Under the pieces are notes generated by a model, which saw nothing but the letters and a program-made list of their open reading frames with translations, did not search any database and was not told the origin of the DNA. This document shows, in pieces, positions 22,834-33,420 of a stretch of 64,000 nt of DNA (its first letter is position 1; each line of letters begins with the position of its first letter). The position numbers and the translations under genes are program-made. This DNA comes from Benincasa hispida (Eukaryota; Streptophyta; Magnoliopsida; Cucurbitales; Cucurbitaceae): positions 22,871,099 to 22,935,098 of the forward strand of contig NC_052350.1 of assembly GCF_009727055.1 (NCBI RefSeq), read 5' to 3'.

Positions 22834-23206
22834 ATGGCCGGATTGCAGAGGTCCGCCGTGTCGTTCCGGCGACAGGGCTCCTCCGGCTTGGTGTGGGACG
22901 ACAGATTCTTCAGCGGCGAATTGAAACCGACAAAACGCCGCCATGAAGAACAATACAACGTGGTTTTTCTTTCCGGTGAGTTTGAGGCCTTTCTCGAAGC
23001 ATCGGATCGGGCGGCGCCACCTTGAACGAACCCGATCTTCCACAGCCTACAGAATGGAGGCAATATCGCCGTCGCCGTCGTCGAGCACGAGGGAATCGTC
23101 ACCGAAGTTCGCCGGCTGTGGGTTCTGCGGCGTGTTTGGTCGCCCATCGGCGGACTCGCCAACAGAAATCCAACAAGCATCGATCGGAGTAATTTATTTT
23201 CATTAA
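22834..23206 (+). pseudogene. Small conserved plant protein (At1g15400/MASS-like), frameshifted
   Basis: The first frame opens MAGLQRSAVSFRRQGSSGL and VWDD, the signature N-terminus of a small plant family that includes Arabidopsis At1g15400 (MAPK substrates of the stomatal lineage). That frame stops at 23023-23025. The family's second conserved block, ERTRSS ... YRMEAISP and then SSPKFAGCGFCGVFG, lies in the next frame and runs to a stop at 23206. The switch falls around 23000-23020, where a single extra base (for example in the CCACC run near 23019) would explain it. A plant intron would be too short there. The region is GC-rich, like a live exon, and otherwise well kept. It could be a recent pseudogene, a natural variant, or a base error in the assembly. 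Confidence 0.62.
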
Positions 23207-25590
23207 TTTCTTCGAGATTTCCTCTCTTCTTCTTTTTTTCCTTTTTTTTTTTTTTTTTTTTTTTTGTGATCGGAATTATGGGATGTTTATTTGGAAAGAG
23301 AGAAATTACTGGAAGAACAAAATGGAATCGATCTGAAAATGAAAAACCTAACCTTTTTTGGGTGCTGATTTGATTCTTTTTTCTTCTTTTTCATAATTTA
23401 CAATACTTTTCGTCTTCCCAAAACATTGGTAAATTTAATATGATATTAAATTTAATTTGCATTCATCCACCACCTTAATCCATTTTCGTTTTATGTTTTC
23501 AAAAACAACTTATAATATGAAAACAATGAAAACGTGTTTGATATAAATGATTCTAAAAGCAATCCTTACAAAAATCCATTTTCAAAAATAATAAATTATC
23601 GTTTTCTTTATTTTCAAAATTTATTCTAAAAATATTATGCAAAGAAAATACAATTAAAACATTTATGTATGACTATATAAACTCCAAATAGAATATTATA
23701 AAATTTTTCTCAAAAACCTATTTCTATTTACAAATTATATATCTTATCAATTTTTAGTGAAAAGTTAAATATATGAAAGAATATAAATATACCACTAATT
23801 TAAATGATTCAACATCTTATCAACATTAATCCTGCAAATTCTTTGATTCTCTCATAAATAATTTTTTATTCTCTTACACATTTTATTACTTATATTTCAA
23901 TAATTCAAAAAACTTTTCATCATCATATAATCTCTCTTCACTATTTTCCCCTTATTAACAATATAATAAATTATTTTTTTAATTATATAAAATATTAAAT
24001 TTTACCAAACACAAATTAATCTTTTCTCGTGTTTTCAAATTCACAATCAAACACAAATTTTTAATTTTTAATTCAAATTTCAAAATATTAATTTGAAACC
24101 AAACGTATTTTCGGATAAAAGAATTCATTTTTTTCTACTAATTTTTTATTTTTGAAAATAAATTTCGGATCACAAATTAAACAGAATTTTAAACTTCTAA
24201 ATTTGATAATTTAAAATATTTGAATTCATAGTCAAATTAAATACTCCTTTAAGGGTAGGATGACTTCTTGTCCCCTTCCATGACCTATTTCATTTTTATC
24301 TTTGTTTTATTTTATTTTGTGGGATCAAGACGGAGATTTTCTAAAAAAAACATTGGTGAGAGTCAGATTCTCGAGGAATTATTCATTGTTTAATTCTTTT
24401 AGAAAAAAAAAATTTAAAAGAAAAATGTCCAATTAAATAATTCTTGTGTCCTCATTTAAATGAATGATTTATTATAAATCTTCATCGAAATAATTAATTT
24501 ATAACCATTTTATTTTTAAAAATTAGACTCATAAATACTATTTTTAAGAAACAATTTTGGTGTGTTTCTTAGTGTTAAAAATAATTTTACAATCATTATA
24601 TATAGTAATTTATATTTATTTTTAAAATTTGGCAAAGAATTCAAATATATAATTAAAAAAACGAAAAACACACTAAAGCCATTATGCGAAGGGAAACGTA
24701 ATTTTAAAAATTAATTAAAAAACTAAAACGAAGTTATCAAATTGGCATAAGATTTTACATTTAACAATATATTGTCAATTTTGAACAGAAATCTTAATAA
24801 TTTAATTAAAAAAATTTCATGTCAATATATATAGACTTTCATCAGCCAAAATGAGTATAATTCAACTAATATTAGATATGTATCATTGACCTCGAGATCA
24901 AATGTTCAATCATATAACCCATATTTTTTTATTATATTGGATGCAAGAGAGAGCAATTGGTTTACTTAGTTTTTTTTTAATGTTTATATAATACCAATTA
25001 ATATCACTAACTATAATTTCAATGTTCTACAACAATCAATCTTAGTAACAAAAACTAAATTCATTATGTAAAAATCCCATAAAAAATTATGGATCAATTC
25101 TATGAATAAGACCAATTTCTTTTGATATGCATGGTTGGTGTTACGTTGATCATATATGTGTGCCAGTAGCTAGAATCCACTAAAATAAAAGTTACACATT
25201 AATATTCTTTTATTTATGCCACATAAAAATATAGAAGGAAAGTGACACAGACGCATATTCATTTATCACTACACAAATTAATTACCTTTTGAATCAAAAT
25301 AAAGCATCAAACGATCCAGTTTGATGTCTCTATATAAGTGGTACAATTTGCTAAAATTATTATGCCTTTTTATTCTCAAATAATAAGGAATCTTACCTAT
25401 CTTTCTTTCTTTCAACCCTAATTGCATTTTTTTTATATATATAAAAGACAAGGCATGAAATCATTTTTGGAGGAATCAACAAATTTAAGATTTTTCAGAT
25501 CGACTTTCTAAATATTTATAAACACATTTTTTAATATTTGAAAACACTTATTTAAGCATTTAACAAGTAACACGCTACGAGTTCCTTGTA
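23207..25590. other. AT-rich intergenic DNA
   Basis: No coding frame, RNA gene or clear element was seen. A poly(T) run lies near 23244-23265 and a weak tRNA-like scrap at about 24848-24915. Confidence 0.5.
24848..24915 (+). repeat. Degenerate tRNA-like (SINE-like) scrap
   Basis: ATGAGTATAATTCAACTAAT followed by ATCATTGACCTCGAGATCAA and GTTCAATC recalls the A box, anticodon-arm and B box order of the copy at 26645-26760. It is heavily mutated. Confidence 0.35.
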
Positions 25591-25599
25591 GACTTGGAT

Positions 25600-26043
25600 C
25601 GTGGGGGCAGTACAAGATGTGGAGAAATTGATGGGATTTTGTTTGTTTGATAAGCTGCATTTATTTACTTTTGGGAGGGATGCCCGTTTTCATCAAAATA
25701 TTAAAAGTGCAATTATTCTATTAAAATGATTTAAGAAAGTTATGAACTCCAAGCACTATAAAATGAACCTATATCTTTGGTTTCAAATGGTCGTAGTTAG
25801 AAACAATTGAAACTTGGGTGTGCAAATTCTAGTTAAATTCCCTTTTGCATTCTCTAATTTAAAAGTGGGAAAAAGAGTGTGAATATAGTCAAAGTTTGAG
25901 GGAATGATTTTGTAATTTGAGTCGGAGAGAGATTTCGGTGTGATTATAATAATTTTTCATATAGTGGGTTTTTTCTGGCCCATGTTTTTTCCCCGATTTG
26001 GAGTTTTTCAATGTAAATTCTTGTGTTTCCTATTTTATTCACT
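25600..26043 (+). mobile_element. Relict LTR-like sequence
   Basis: The 3' part (about 25900-26043) has the phrase order of plant copia LTR ends: GTGTGATTATAATAATTTTTC, then ATATAGTGGGTTTTTTCT, then GTAAATTCTTGTGTTTCC. A TATAAAATG box lies at about 25757. Neither a partner LTR nor internal coding sequence is present, and the 5' boundary is uncertain. Confidence 0.45.
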
Positions 26044-26300
26044 CCTACAAAAACTATATTACTTGACATTTTTTCACAGTCAAGTAATGTCAAGTAATTT
26101 CGTGTCAAGAATAAGATAAATTTTTTGACTGGCTAAAAACGTCAAGCTGTAATTTACTTGTTATGTTATAACCGTCAAGTATATGAAATTTGTTGACTTA
26201 TTTTACGTGTCAAGTATCTAAATTTTTATATTTATTATGGATCAAGTTTTTTCATAACATTGAAAATTTTTACTTGTCAAATTTTTTTTTTTTATGTAAA
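26040..26300. repeat. Possible CACTA-like terminus with CTTGACA/TGTCAAG repeats
   Basis: CACTCCTACAAAAAC resembles a CACTA end. It is followed by repeated inverted units such as ACTTGACA and TGTCAAGTA across about 200 bp. The opposite end was not found with confidence and there is no coding sequence nearby, so superfamily assignment is tentative. Confidence 0.4.
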
Positions 26301-26644
26301 AAAATTGACAACTTAATGAATATCTGATATGTTGCTTTTCAAATTTGTATGTTTTTTTTTTTAAAAAATTGTATTATTAGAAATTACCTATATAATTTCT
26401 CATGTTTTGAGATCCAAAAATTACATTGATATATATAATACAAACAATATTCATCACCCAAATAAACACACACATTTCCCAATCTTGTTAACCATATAAA
26501 CAAATAATATATATTTACAATTTTATGTCTACAATGTTACTAAACTAACATTTATATGAATAACTCTAAAATTACAAATCTATATTAATACTTTCAATAT
26601 TACAACACTAACGATCTCATGAAAATTTAAAAGTTACAAACTAT

Positions 26645-26760
26645 CTCTCCCAACAAGTGAATAAAATCGTGGGAGAATCGAACTTCTGACCTCACCTCGA
26701 AGTCGATAGTACGAAACTATGTCAGTTGAGCTACGCTCATATTGGCTGGACACAATGTTA
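26645..26760 (-). repeat. tRNA-derived SINE-like sequence
   Basis: On the minus strand GAGCGTAGCTCAACTGAC (A-box-like), then ATCGACTTCGAGGT, then AGAAGTTCGATTCTCCC (B-box-like GTTCGATTC) occur in tRNA order and spacing. There is no acceptor stem that closes, so it is not a working tRNA gene. Related decayed copies lie at 19505-19570 and 24848-24915. Confidence 0.55.
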
Positions 26761-26765
26761 CAAAA

Positions 26766-26860
26766 ACACTCCAAGTCCCATCCTCCAAGTCCCACAACTC
26801 TCTTAGGTAACTCCAAGTCCCACAACTCTCTTAGGTAACTCCAAGTCCCATCCTCAAAAG
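26766..26860. repeat. Short tandem direct repeat
   Basis: CTCCAAGTCCCACAACTCTC, followed by TTAGGTAA, is repeated with a period of about 28 bases, with the variant CCAAGTCCCATCCTC at each end. No coding role is apparent. Confidence 0.65.
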
Positions 26861-28961
26861 TTACAAAAACGAGTTATGTTCCTTAATCATAAAACATAAA
26901 GCATATGTAATAATAAAAGAAAAAGAGACTGCACCATCCTCCAAGTTCCACAACACTCTTATGTAACTCTAAAGTCAAAACAAAGCCTCATTGGATATTA
27001 TTCTCAACTCCTTGAAATCTACAAATAAAAGAGAAGAGCACTAAAACCAATAACTTTAGTCTAAATAGTGCCTCCAAAAAACGCTCCTACCAATTAGGGC
27101 TAGTCTTATATCCCTCAAACCACTTCAATCTACCATTTTAAATCTTGATGATTGAGCAACATGGAGATTAGATAACCACTCAAATAACAACAAAAATTTA
27201 GCAACATGGAGATTAGCTAATCACTCAAATAACAATAGTAGTTAAATATAAATTTGTTAAGTGAGAAGTGTTGAGATATTGATCAATTCAAAGCTTAGTA
27301 TGAAAATACATTGTTAAGTGAGAAATATATCTAACCAAGGATAACAAAAAAAGAAAAACCATAAATGGGTTGCAAAATACAATCCTATGCAAATGGTCGA
27401 TGAGAGAACTAATAGAAACAAATTAAAATTGTCTGTGTTTGTTTGCAAAATTGAGTTGAGTTGATAATTATTGTCTGTGTTTGTTGTGCAGAGTTGAGTT
27501 GAGTTGAGTTGGGGATCTGATATAGTCTTTTGTGAATGAGATTAGTTTTATTTTTTTATTTGTTTTTTATTTCATTCTTTTATTTTTTTGTTTTATGCTT
27601 TGCTATTGTTGATTAATTTTCAAATATACACGTATTTTCTCAAATCATTTATGACATAAACTGGACAATCTCAATTTTTTCTCAATCTGTAGAACATAAT
27701 AGATTTTTTTCCATATATTCTTTTAAAAAACTGCGATAATTCTAATTCTCTTCAATCGGTAAAACATACCAACAAAATATATTTCATATTGCTACTAAAT
27801 TAATTGGTATATTGTATATTGTATTTATATATATTGAAGGTAATTATCCCAATTACTAATTGGTATATTGTATGTATATATATTGTTGCTAACTTAACTT
27901 TATTATTTCACATATCATATAGTTTATATTTATATAATATGGATAGTATATTTGGAATTGAAATTGTACATAGGATAATTACCTTTCATTTGATTATGAT
28001 AGTGAGAATGTGATGTAGTACAGTAACATTTTTCATAAGATCACAAAAATAATATGAACCGATTGAACATGTGGCCGTTTCCAAAAAAAAATTCATAAAA
28101 TATATGTTCTTTTCGATACTTATAATATTCGTGTCATAATACAAACACAAAAATTACATGTCATGACGTATGAAAAAAAAAAGAATTAGATTTGGATCCA
28201 AACGGCAAAGATGAGGGAAGAGAGAAAGAAATGAAAATAGAATCCAAAGGTTTGACGATAAAAAAAAAAAAATCAGATTTGGATCCAAACGGCAAACATG
28301 AGGGAAAAGAGAAAGAAATAAAAATATATTGATTTTTAAGGTTAGTTTTGAGGAAAAAATGGGAGTTTTGAGTGGATAAAAAAGGGGATTTTAATAACCC
28401 ATAGGTTTTCTTTATGGGCTTAACAAACATGGGTAATAAATACCCGCCCAACTCAATAACTCATACCCATTTATCAAATACCTTCTTAGTGACAATTCTT
28501 GAGAAACTAAAAAAACCACATGAAATCTATCATAATAAAACAATTTTCCGAAATCAAATGAAGATACCTTATTAGTTTTTCAGAAACAATTTCATCAGTT
28601 AGGAAAGTCTGCATCAAAAATTCAATTACAGTAATCTCAACCCTGAGTTAGTTACCTTCAACAATCAATTCACTAAGCATGGAAGGCTTAGAATCATATA
28701 ACTTTGGTTAGGAAGGTATTCCAAATGACTAAAATTACTCAAATTACTGCAGCCATCGTCATTAAGATATATAGACTAAAAGTAAATGAAAGATGAAAAT
28801 GAGGCCCAAAAGATCACAAACTATTAGTATTCCAAGATGGATTCCAAGATCAAACTTTTGCAAAATGATAATGTCTGCTACCCATATGAAGTCAATAAAA
28901 TCCAATAATCAAATAAAAGTTTAGAGATCTATTAGATACTTGTTGAAATCTCTAGTAAAAG
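26861..28961. other. AT-rich intergenic DNA between relict repeats
   Basis: No gene was recognised. 27440-27530 has TGAGT pentamer repeats; the similar stretch at 55810-55900 suggests a shared MITE-like family. 28185-28345 holds an 87-bp direct duplication centred on TTGGATCCAAACGGCAAA. Copia element 28962-35151 is inserted at the right edge. Confidence 0.45.
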
Positions 28962-29187
28962 TGATGAAGAGAAAAGGAGAAAAGGAGAAAAGGAGAAAAG
29001 CGAGAACAACACATAGCTTACATGGAAACCATAGAACAGGGAGAAAAAGCACGATATAGATCTTTTTCTTATTATTGAATTGATATACTGAATACAAGGG
29101 AACACAGCGAATAAATAGATAGTAGAGAGCCTTAGGGATGAAGACAATTACATAAATACCCTTAGGTTAAAGACCCTGCTTTCAACA
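28962..29187 (-). repeat. 3' LTR of the copia element
   Basis: 226 bp, in plus-strand reading TGATGAAGAG to TTTCAACA. It matches 34933-35151 over its length; differences include extra GGAGAAAA units near 28975. Confidence 0.85.
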
Positions 29188-29205
29188 CTCCCCCTCAAGT
29201 TGGGG
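29188..29205 (-). other. Polypurine tract
   Basis: On the minus strand CCCCAACTTGAGGGGGAG lies directly before the 3' LTR, the expected position of the plus-strand primer. Confidence 0.75.
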
Positions 29206-30106
29206 CATAAATATCAATAAGGCCCAACTTGTTGATACAATAATCAAAGGTTGGTCTAAGTAACCCCTTGGTGAGCACATCTACCACTTGCTGATTTTAG
29301 GGAATATAGGGAATCCAAATACTTCCACTATCCAGTCTCTCTTTGATGAAGTGTCTATCAATTTCTATATGTTTGGTTTTGTCATGTTGGACCAGATTGT
29401 TTGCGATGCTTATTGTTGCTTTATTATCACAAAACAATTTCATTGAAGGCTCACTATCTTGGTGAAGATCAGACAACACCTTCTTCAGCCAGATTTCTTC
29501 ACAAATCCGTAAGCTTATGGCCCTGTATTCAGACTCAGCGCTACTTCTGGCAACAATCCCCTGTTTCTTACTTCGCCAGGTGACTAGATTACCCCAGACA
29601 AAGGTGCAGTACCCAAAGGTCGACTTTCTATCAACAACAAAGTTTGCCCAGTCAGAGTCGGTATACGCTTCGATAGACCTTTTATCGGACTTTCTAAACA
29701 TCAGGCCCTTACCAGGAGTCCCCTTCAAGTACTGAAGGATACATTCAACAGCAATCATATGTTCCTCATAGGTAGCCTGCATAAACTGACTTACAACACT
29801 CACTGCATATGAAATATCGAGCCTTGTGTGGGATAAGTAGATCAGCTTCCCAACCAACCTCTGATGCCTTTCCTTGTTAACAGAAATTTTGTTATTTGTA
29901 TCACCGAGCTTTGCATTATACTCCACGGGTGTGTCAACTGGTTTATAACCAGTCATACCTATTTCTTTGAGTAAGTCCAGTGTATATTTCTGTTGCGATA
30001 CTAAAATACCTTCTCTTGATCGGGCCACTTCCATTCCAAGGAAGTATTTCAACTTACCGAGGTCTTTAATCTCAAACTCTTCGGCCATTTTTGTATTAAG
30101 CCTCAT
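29205..30106 (-). pseudogene. Copia RT C-terminus and RNase H
   Basis: An open stretch of 269 codons (30106-29297) begins in the RT connection (FEIKDLGKLKYFLGMEVA), continues through the thumb-like GKLIYLSHTRLDISYAV block and reaches RNase H. There AYTDSDWA, RKSTFGYCTF, ARSSAESEYRA, LFCDNKATISIA and KHIEIDRHFIKE are all present. A stop at 29297 comes a little before the normal end, which is still readable down to about 29205. This is the best preserved domain of the element. Confidence 0.9.
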
Positions 30107-30710
30107 AATTTCAACCTCATCGTCTCCAGATAAACAATATCGTCAATATATACTATGAGGACTGCAATCTTCCTTGAGCCTAACTTTTTCATAAACAGAG
30201 TGTAATCTGAGTTCCCTTGTTTATATCTCTGTGCTTTAACAAAGATGATGAATCTGTCAAACCAGGCCCTTGGAGATAGTTTCAACTTGTATAAAGACTT
30301 CCTCAGTCTGCATACCCCGTGTTTGAACTCACTCTCATACCTGGAGAGGGGGGGGGGGGGAGGGGGAGACTCATATATACTTCCTCTTCGTGTTCCCCAT
30401 TCAAGAATGCATTCTTAACATCTAACTGGTGAAACGGCCAATCTTTATTCACAGCAATAGACAACAACACCCGAATAGTGTTGAGCTTGACCACGGGAGA
30501 GAACGTTTCAGAGTAATCTACTCCGAAGGTCTGATTGAAGCCTTTAGCAACAAGTCTGGCCTTATACCGGTCAATCGTCCCATCCGACTTGTACTTTACG
30601 GTGAACACCCATTTGCATCCAATCGTCCTGTGCCCTTTAGGAAAAACCACTTGTTCCCAAGTTTCATTTTTCTCAAAAGCCTCATTTCTTCCATAACAGC
30701 AGATCTCCAT
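30103..30710 (-). pseudogene. Copia reverse transcriptase N-terminal part
   Basis: The frame at 30710-30303 shows [50 protein letters not shown] and [12 protein letters not shown]. It then loses frame at a C-run (G-run on the plus strand at 30348-30360). 30285-30103 holds SPRAWFDRF and the polymerase motif as YIDDI (the usual form is YVDDI), followed by another frameshift. Confidence 0.88.
30348..30366. repeat. G-run (13 G, A, 5 G)
   Basis: This homopolymer falls where copia RT normally has a short proline/glycine stretch and coincides with the loss of frame. Its length is prone to replication slippage and base-calling error. Confidence 0.8.
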
Positions 30711-32705
30711 TCAGGACTCTCCATTGCTATACGTATGCTACTCGGGACCATAACAGTGTCCAAGCTGGTAGTGAGAGCTTTAAATTCGGGTGACAGATTA
30801 CTATATGTCATGTAGTTGTGCATAGAATACTTCATGCATGAACGAGTAGCTTTCCTTAGGGCTATAGGAAGGTCGAGAGAGGCATCACGATTTTCCAACT
30901 CTTCAGGTTTCTCAGCATGATTGGTCATCTGCATATCAGGGATTTCAGCGATATCCTCCACATCATCACCAATTGTTCTAGTTTCATTACCAATTTCTGG
31001 CATATTTTCCCTACTTCTATCATTCTCAACTATCTCCTCATCTGTCACACTTTTGGTATTGTCACTTCCTTCGTCCTTATCTTCTCTGCATTTTTCAGTC
31101 TTCGTACACATATCAACATCATTAGTTTCAGGAATACATGAACATGGACCTGATGCAGCGTCTGACTCATGGATCGGAGCCGGCTATTCGACATGTGGCA
31201 CTGCTTCCTTTCTAAGATTCTTCCTATAGTAGGTCATCCATGAAATCTAGTTGGTAGGAAGGACCGGAAAGACATTTTCAGAGTTGGGGGAAGGAATAGG
31301 GGCTGGTTCTAAGGGAACAGCATAAGAGGACTAGTTAGTCTCTTCACTCAAGCTCCCCCCCTAAAGAGGACTAACGGGAAAGAAGGGCTGATCCTCGAGG
31401 AAGGTAATGTCCATGGAGACGAAATACTTATGAGAAGACGGATGATAGCACTTATAAATATGTTGGTGGAGGGGATACCCAACGAAGACACATTTCTGAG
31501 CACGTGGAGTGAATTTTGGGCGATTTGGGCCATGTGAATGAACAAAAGCCACGCAGCCGAAAACCCAGAGGGGGAACATCGGAGATTAAGCAAGTTGTCG
31601 GATAAGATTCTTTGAATGGGTCCAAGGGATTATGAAACTTAAGGACACGAGAGGGTATGCGGTTAATGAGATGGGCGACAGTAAGAATGGCATCCCCCCA
31701 TAGGTAGGAAGGAAGGATGGTAGATAACTTTAAGGACTAGACGACTTCCACCAGATGACGATTTTTACGCACGGCTACTCCATTTTGTTGGGGGGTAGAG
31801 GCATACGAGCTTTGGTGGATAATCCCCTTAGACAAAAGGAAGTCTTGGAAAGAGGTGTTAAAGAACTCTCACCCATTATCACTCCTCAAAATTCCAATCT
31901 TTGCATGGAACTGAGTTTCAACAATTGTATAGAATTGTTGGAAGATAGATTAGGGGTGTTCAAAAAACCCAATGAACCAAAAAAACCGATCAACCCTACC
32001 CAACCCATGTAGTTTTGGTTGGGTTATCAACTCATTTGTGTTGGGTTGGGTTCAAATAAATGAAATTTTTATGGGTTGGGTTGGTTTATGGGTTCACCTA
32101 AAATGACCCAAACCAACCCGAACTTATTATTAACTTTACAATGTATATTTTTTACTTATGATACAATCATATATACATATATTTATTTAAGTTTTATCAT
32201 TTTTTTTGGATAATTTATTCTCTAACAACTCCTAAAAATAGTTTTTTAGCACTTTGGAAGAAAATATTCATTATATAAATTGAAATTGAGTTGTTAATCT
32301 CAATTCACTTTATGAAAATAATTAAATCAAATTTTTACATATTAACAACTTACTTTCTTTTAGAACAAAAATAACCCGATCAACCCGAACCAACCCAACC
32401 CAAATGTTTCATGGTTGGGTTCGGTTGGGTCCATCTTTTAAGAAGGATTATTTGAGTTGAAGAAATTAATAACCCGAACAATTGGGTTGGGTCCAAAAAG
32501 TCCTTTAACCCAATCTAACCCAACCCACGAAGACCCCTAAGACGGATGACACCTCAAACTTATCAGTGAGTAAGAAGACCCAAGTAAGGCGAGTGTGGTC
32601 GTCTATAAAGGTGACGAACCAACGTTTGCCAATGGAGGTGGTTGTTGGTGAGGGGCCCTAGACATTACTATGAATTAGGGTGAAGGGACTAGAAGGCTTA
32701 TAAAA
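30711..32705 (-). pseudogene. Copia integrase core and C-terminal spacer, with MITE insertion
   Basis: Two frames can be followed. 32690-31755 is the core, with a readable TFIDDHTR-type start, then QFYTIVETQFHAKIGILR and NGEEF-like words. 31579-31361 is the C-terminal part: VFGCVAFVHSHGPNRPKF, KCVFVGYP and FVSMDITFLEDQPFF. The spacer to RT (31111-30711) is acidic and ends with PIALRKATRSC and NYMTYSNLS. The core is split by the 590-bp insertion at 31951-32540. Stops are frequent. Confidence 0.82.
31951..32540. mobile_element. hAT-like MITE inserted in copia integrase
   Basis: Ends are TAGGGGTGTTCA and, on the minus strand, TTAGGGGTCTTCG. The interior is full of GGGTTGGGTT and its complement and has no coding frame. 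Flanking octamers GATAGATT (31944-31951) and GACGGATG (32541-32548) agree at 5 of 8 positions. Taking out the element and one octamer restores the integrase frame, which supports an 8-bp duplication that later mutated. Size and TSD length fit hAT-type MITEs. Confidence 0.75.
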
Positions 32706-33420
32706 CTAAGAATGAAAAGGAACACGACTTTGTTTGGCACGAATACACACATCAGAATTTAAAGAGGCTATATTAACATTGCAGAATAAATGTGGAAACA
32801 AATATTTCATATACTGAAAATTTGGATGTCCTAAACAAAAATGCCATAACATAAAGTTATTCTCAGAAGTAAAAAAATTTAAAGACATAAAACTAGTTCT
32901 ATGATCCTCTCTAGAAGAAGTATCGTCAGAAAGGAAGTACCCCCTATCGTGCTGGGTAGTGCCAATCGTCATCCCCGACTTCAGATCCTGAAACAAAACT
33001 GAGTTTGGTGAGAAAATCGCCTTGCAATTCAGATCCCTCGTAATTTTACTGATAAATAAAAGATTATATGAGATCTTAGGCACATGCAGAGTATCACGCA
33101 ATACTAAACTGTCAAACGGGGAGGTATGGCCTTTCCCTACAACTAGGGCAAAGGACCCGTCTTAAATTTTAATACGTTCATTCCCTGAATTCGGACAATA
33201 TGAAATAAACAGATCTGAAGAACGGTAAGATGATATGTGGCCCATGAATCTACAATCCAGGGTTTCTTGCCATTAATGCTAATAAGGCCAAATGAGGGAA
33301 ATGTACCTGATTGTGCAATAGCACTCACCCCGACCGCACTCAAATTGTTCTTATTATTAGCTGAGGACTGATGTTGTGTATTTTCATTAACTGAGTCACT
33401 TACGAGGGCACGGCCAGTGT
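32706..33420 (-). pseudogene. Copia protease remnant and GAG-pre-integrase domain
   Basis: 33343-33143 contains KPWIVDSWATYHLT, where the aspartic protease motif would be DSGAT; glycine is replaced by tryptophan. 33101-32706 holds TLHVPKISYNLLF, the DDTSSRED spacer, LWHFCLGHPNFQYMKYLFP and CIRAKQSRVPF. These supply the His and Cys residues of the pre-integrase zinc region. Confidence 0.85.

Noticed and set aside
22806..23180. 124-codon minus-strand open frame
   Set aside because: It is antisense to the GC-rich conserved gene at 22834-23206, which explains its length.
26645..26760. Functional tRNA gene
   Set aside because: A- and B-box-like words are present but the acceptor stem does not pair and arm lengths are off.
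28161..28451. 96-codon minus-strand frame with SFPSCLPFGSKSDFFF repeats
   Set aside because: It reflects an 87-bp direct duplication with A-runs in AT-rich DNA; no family resemblance.
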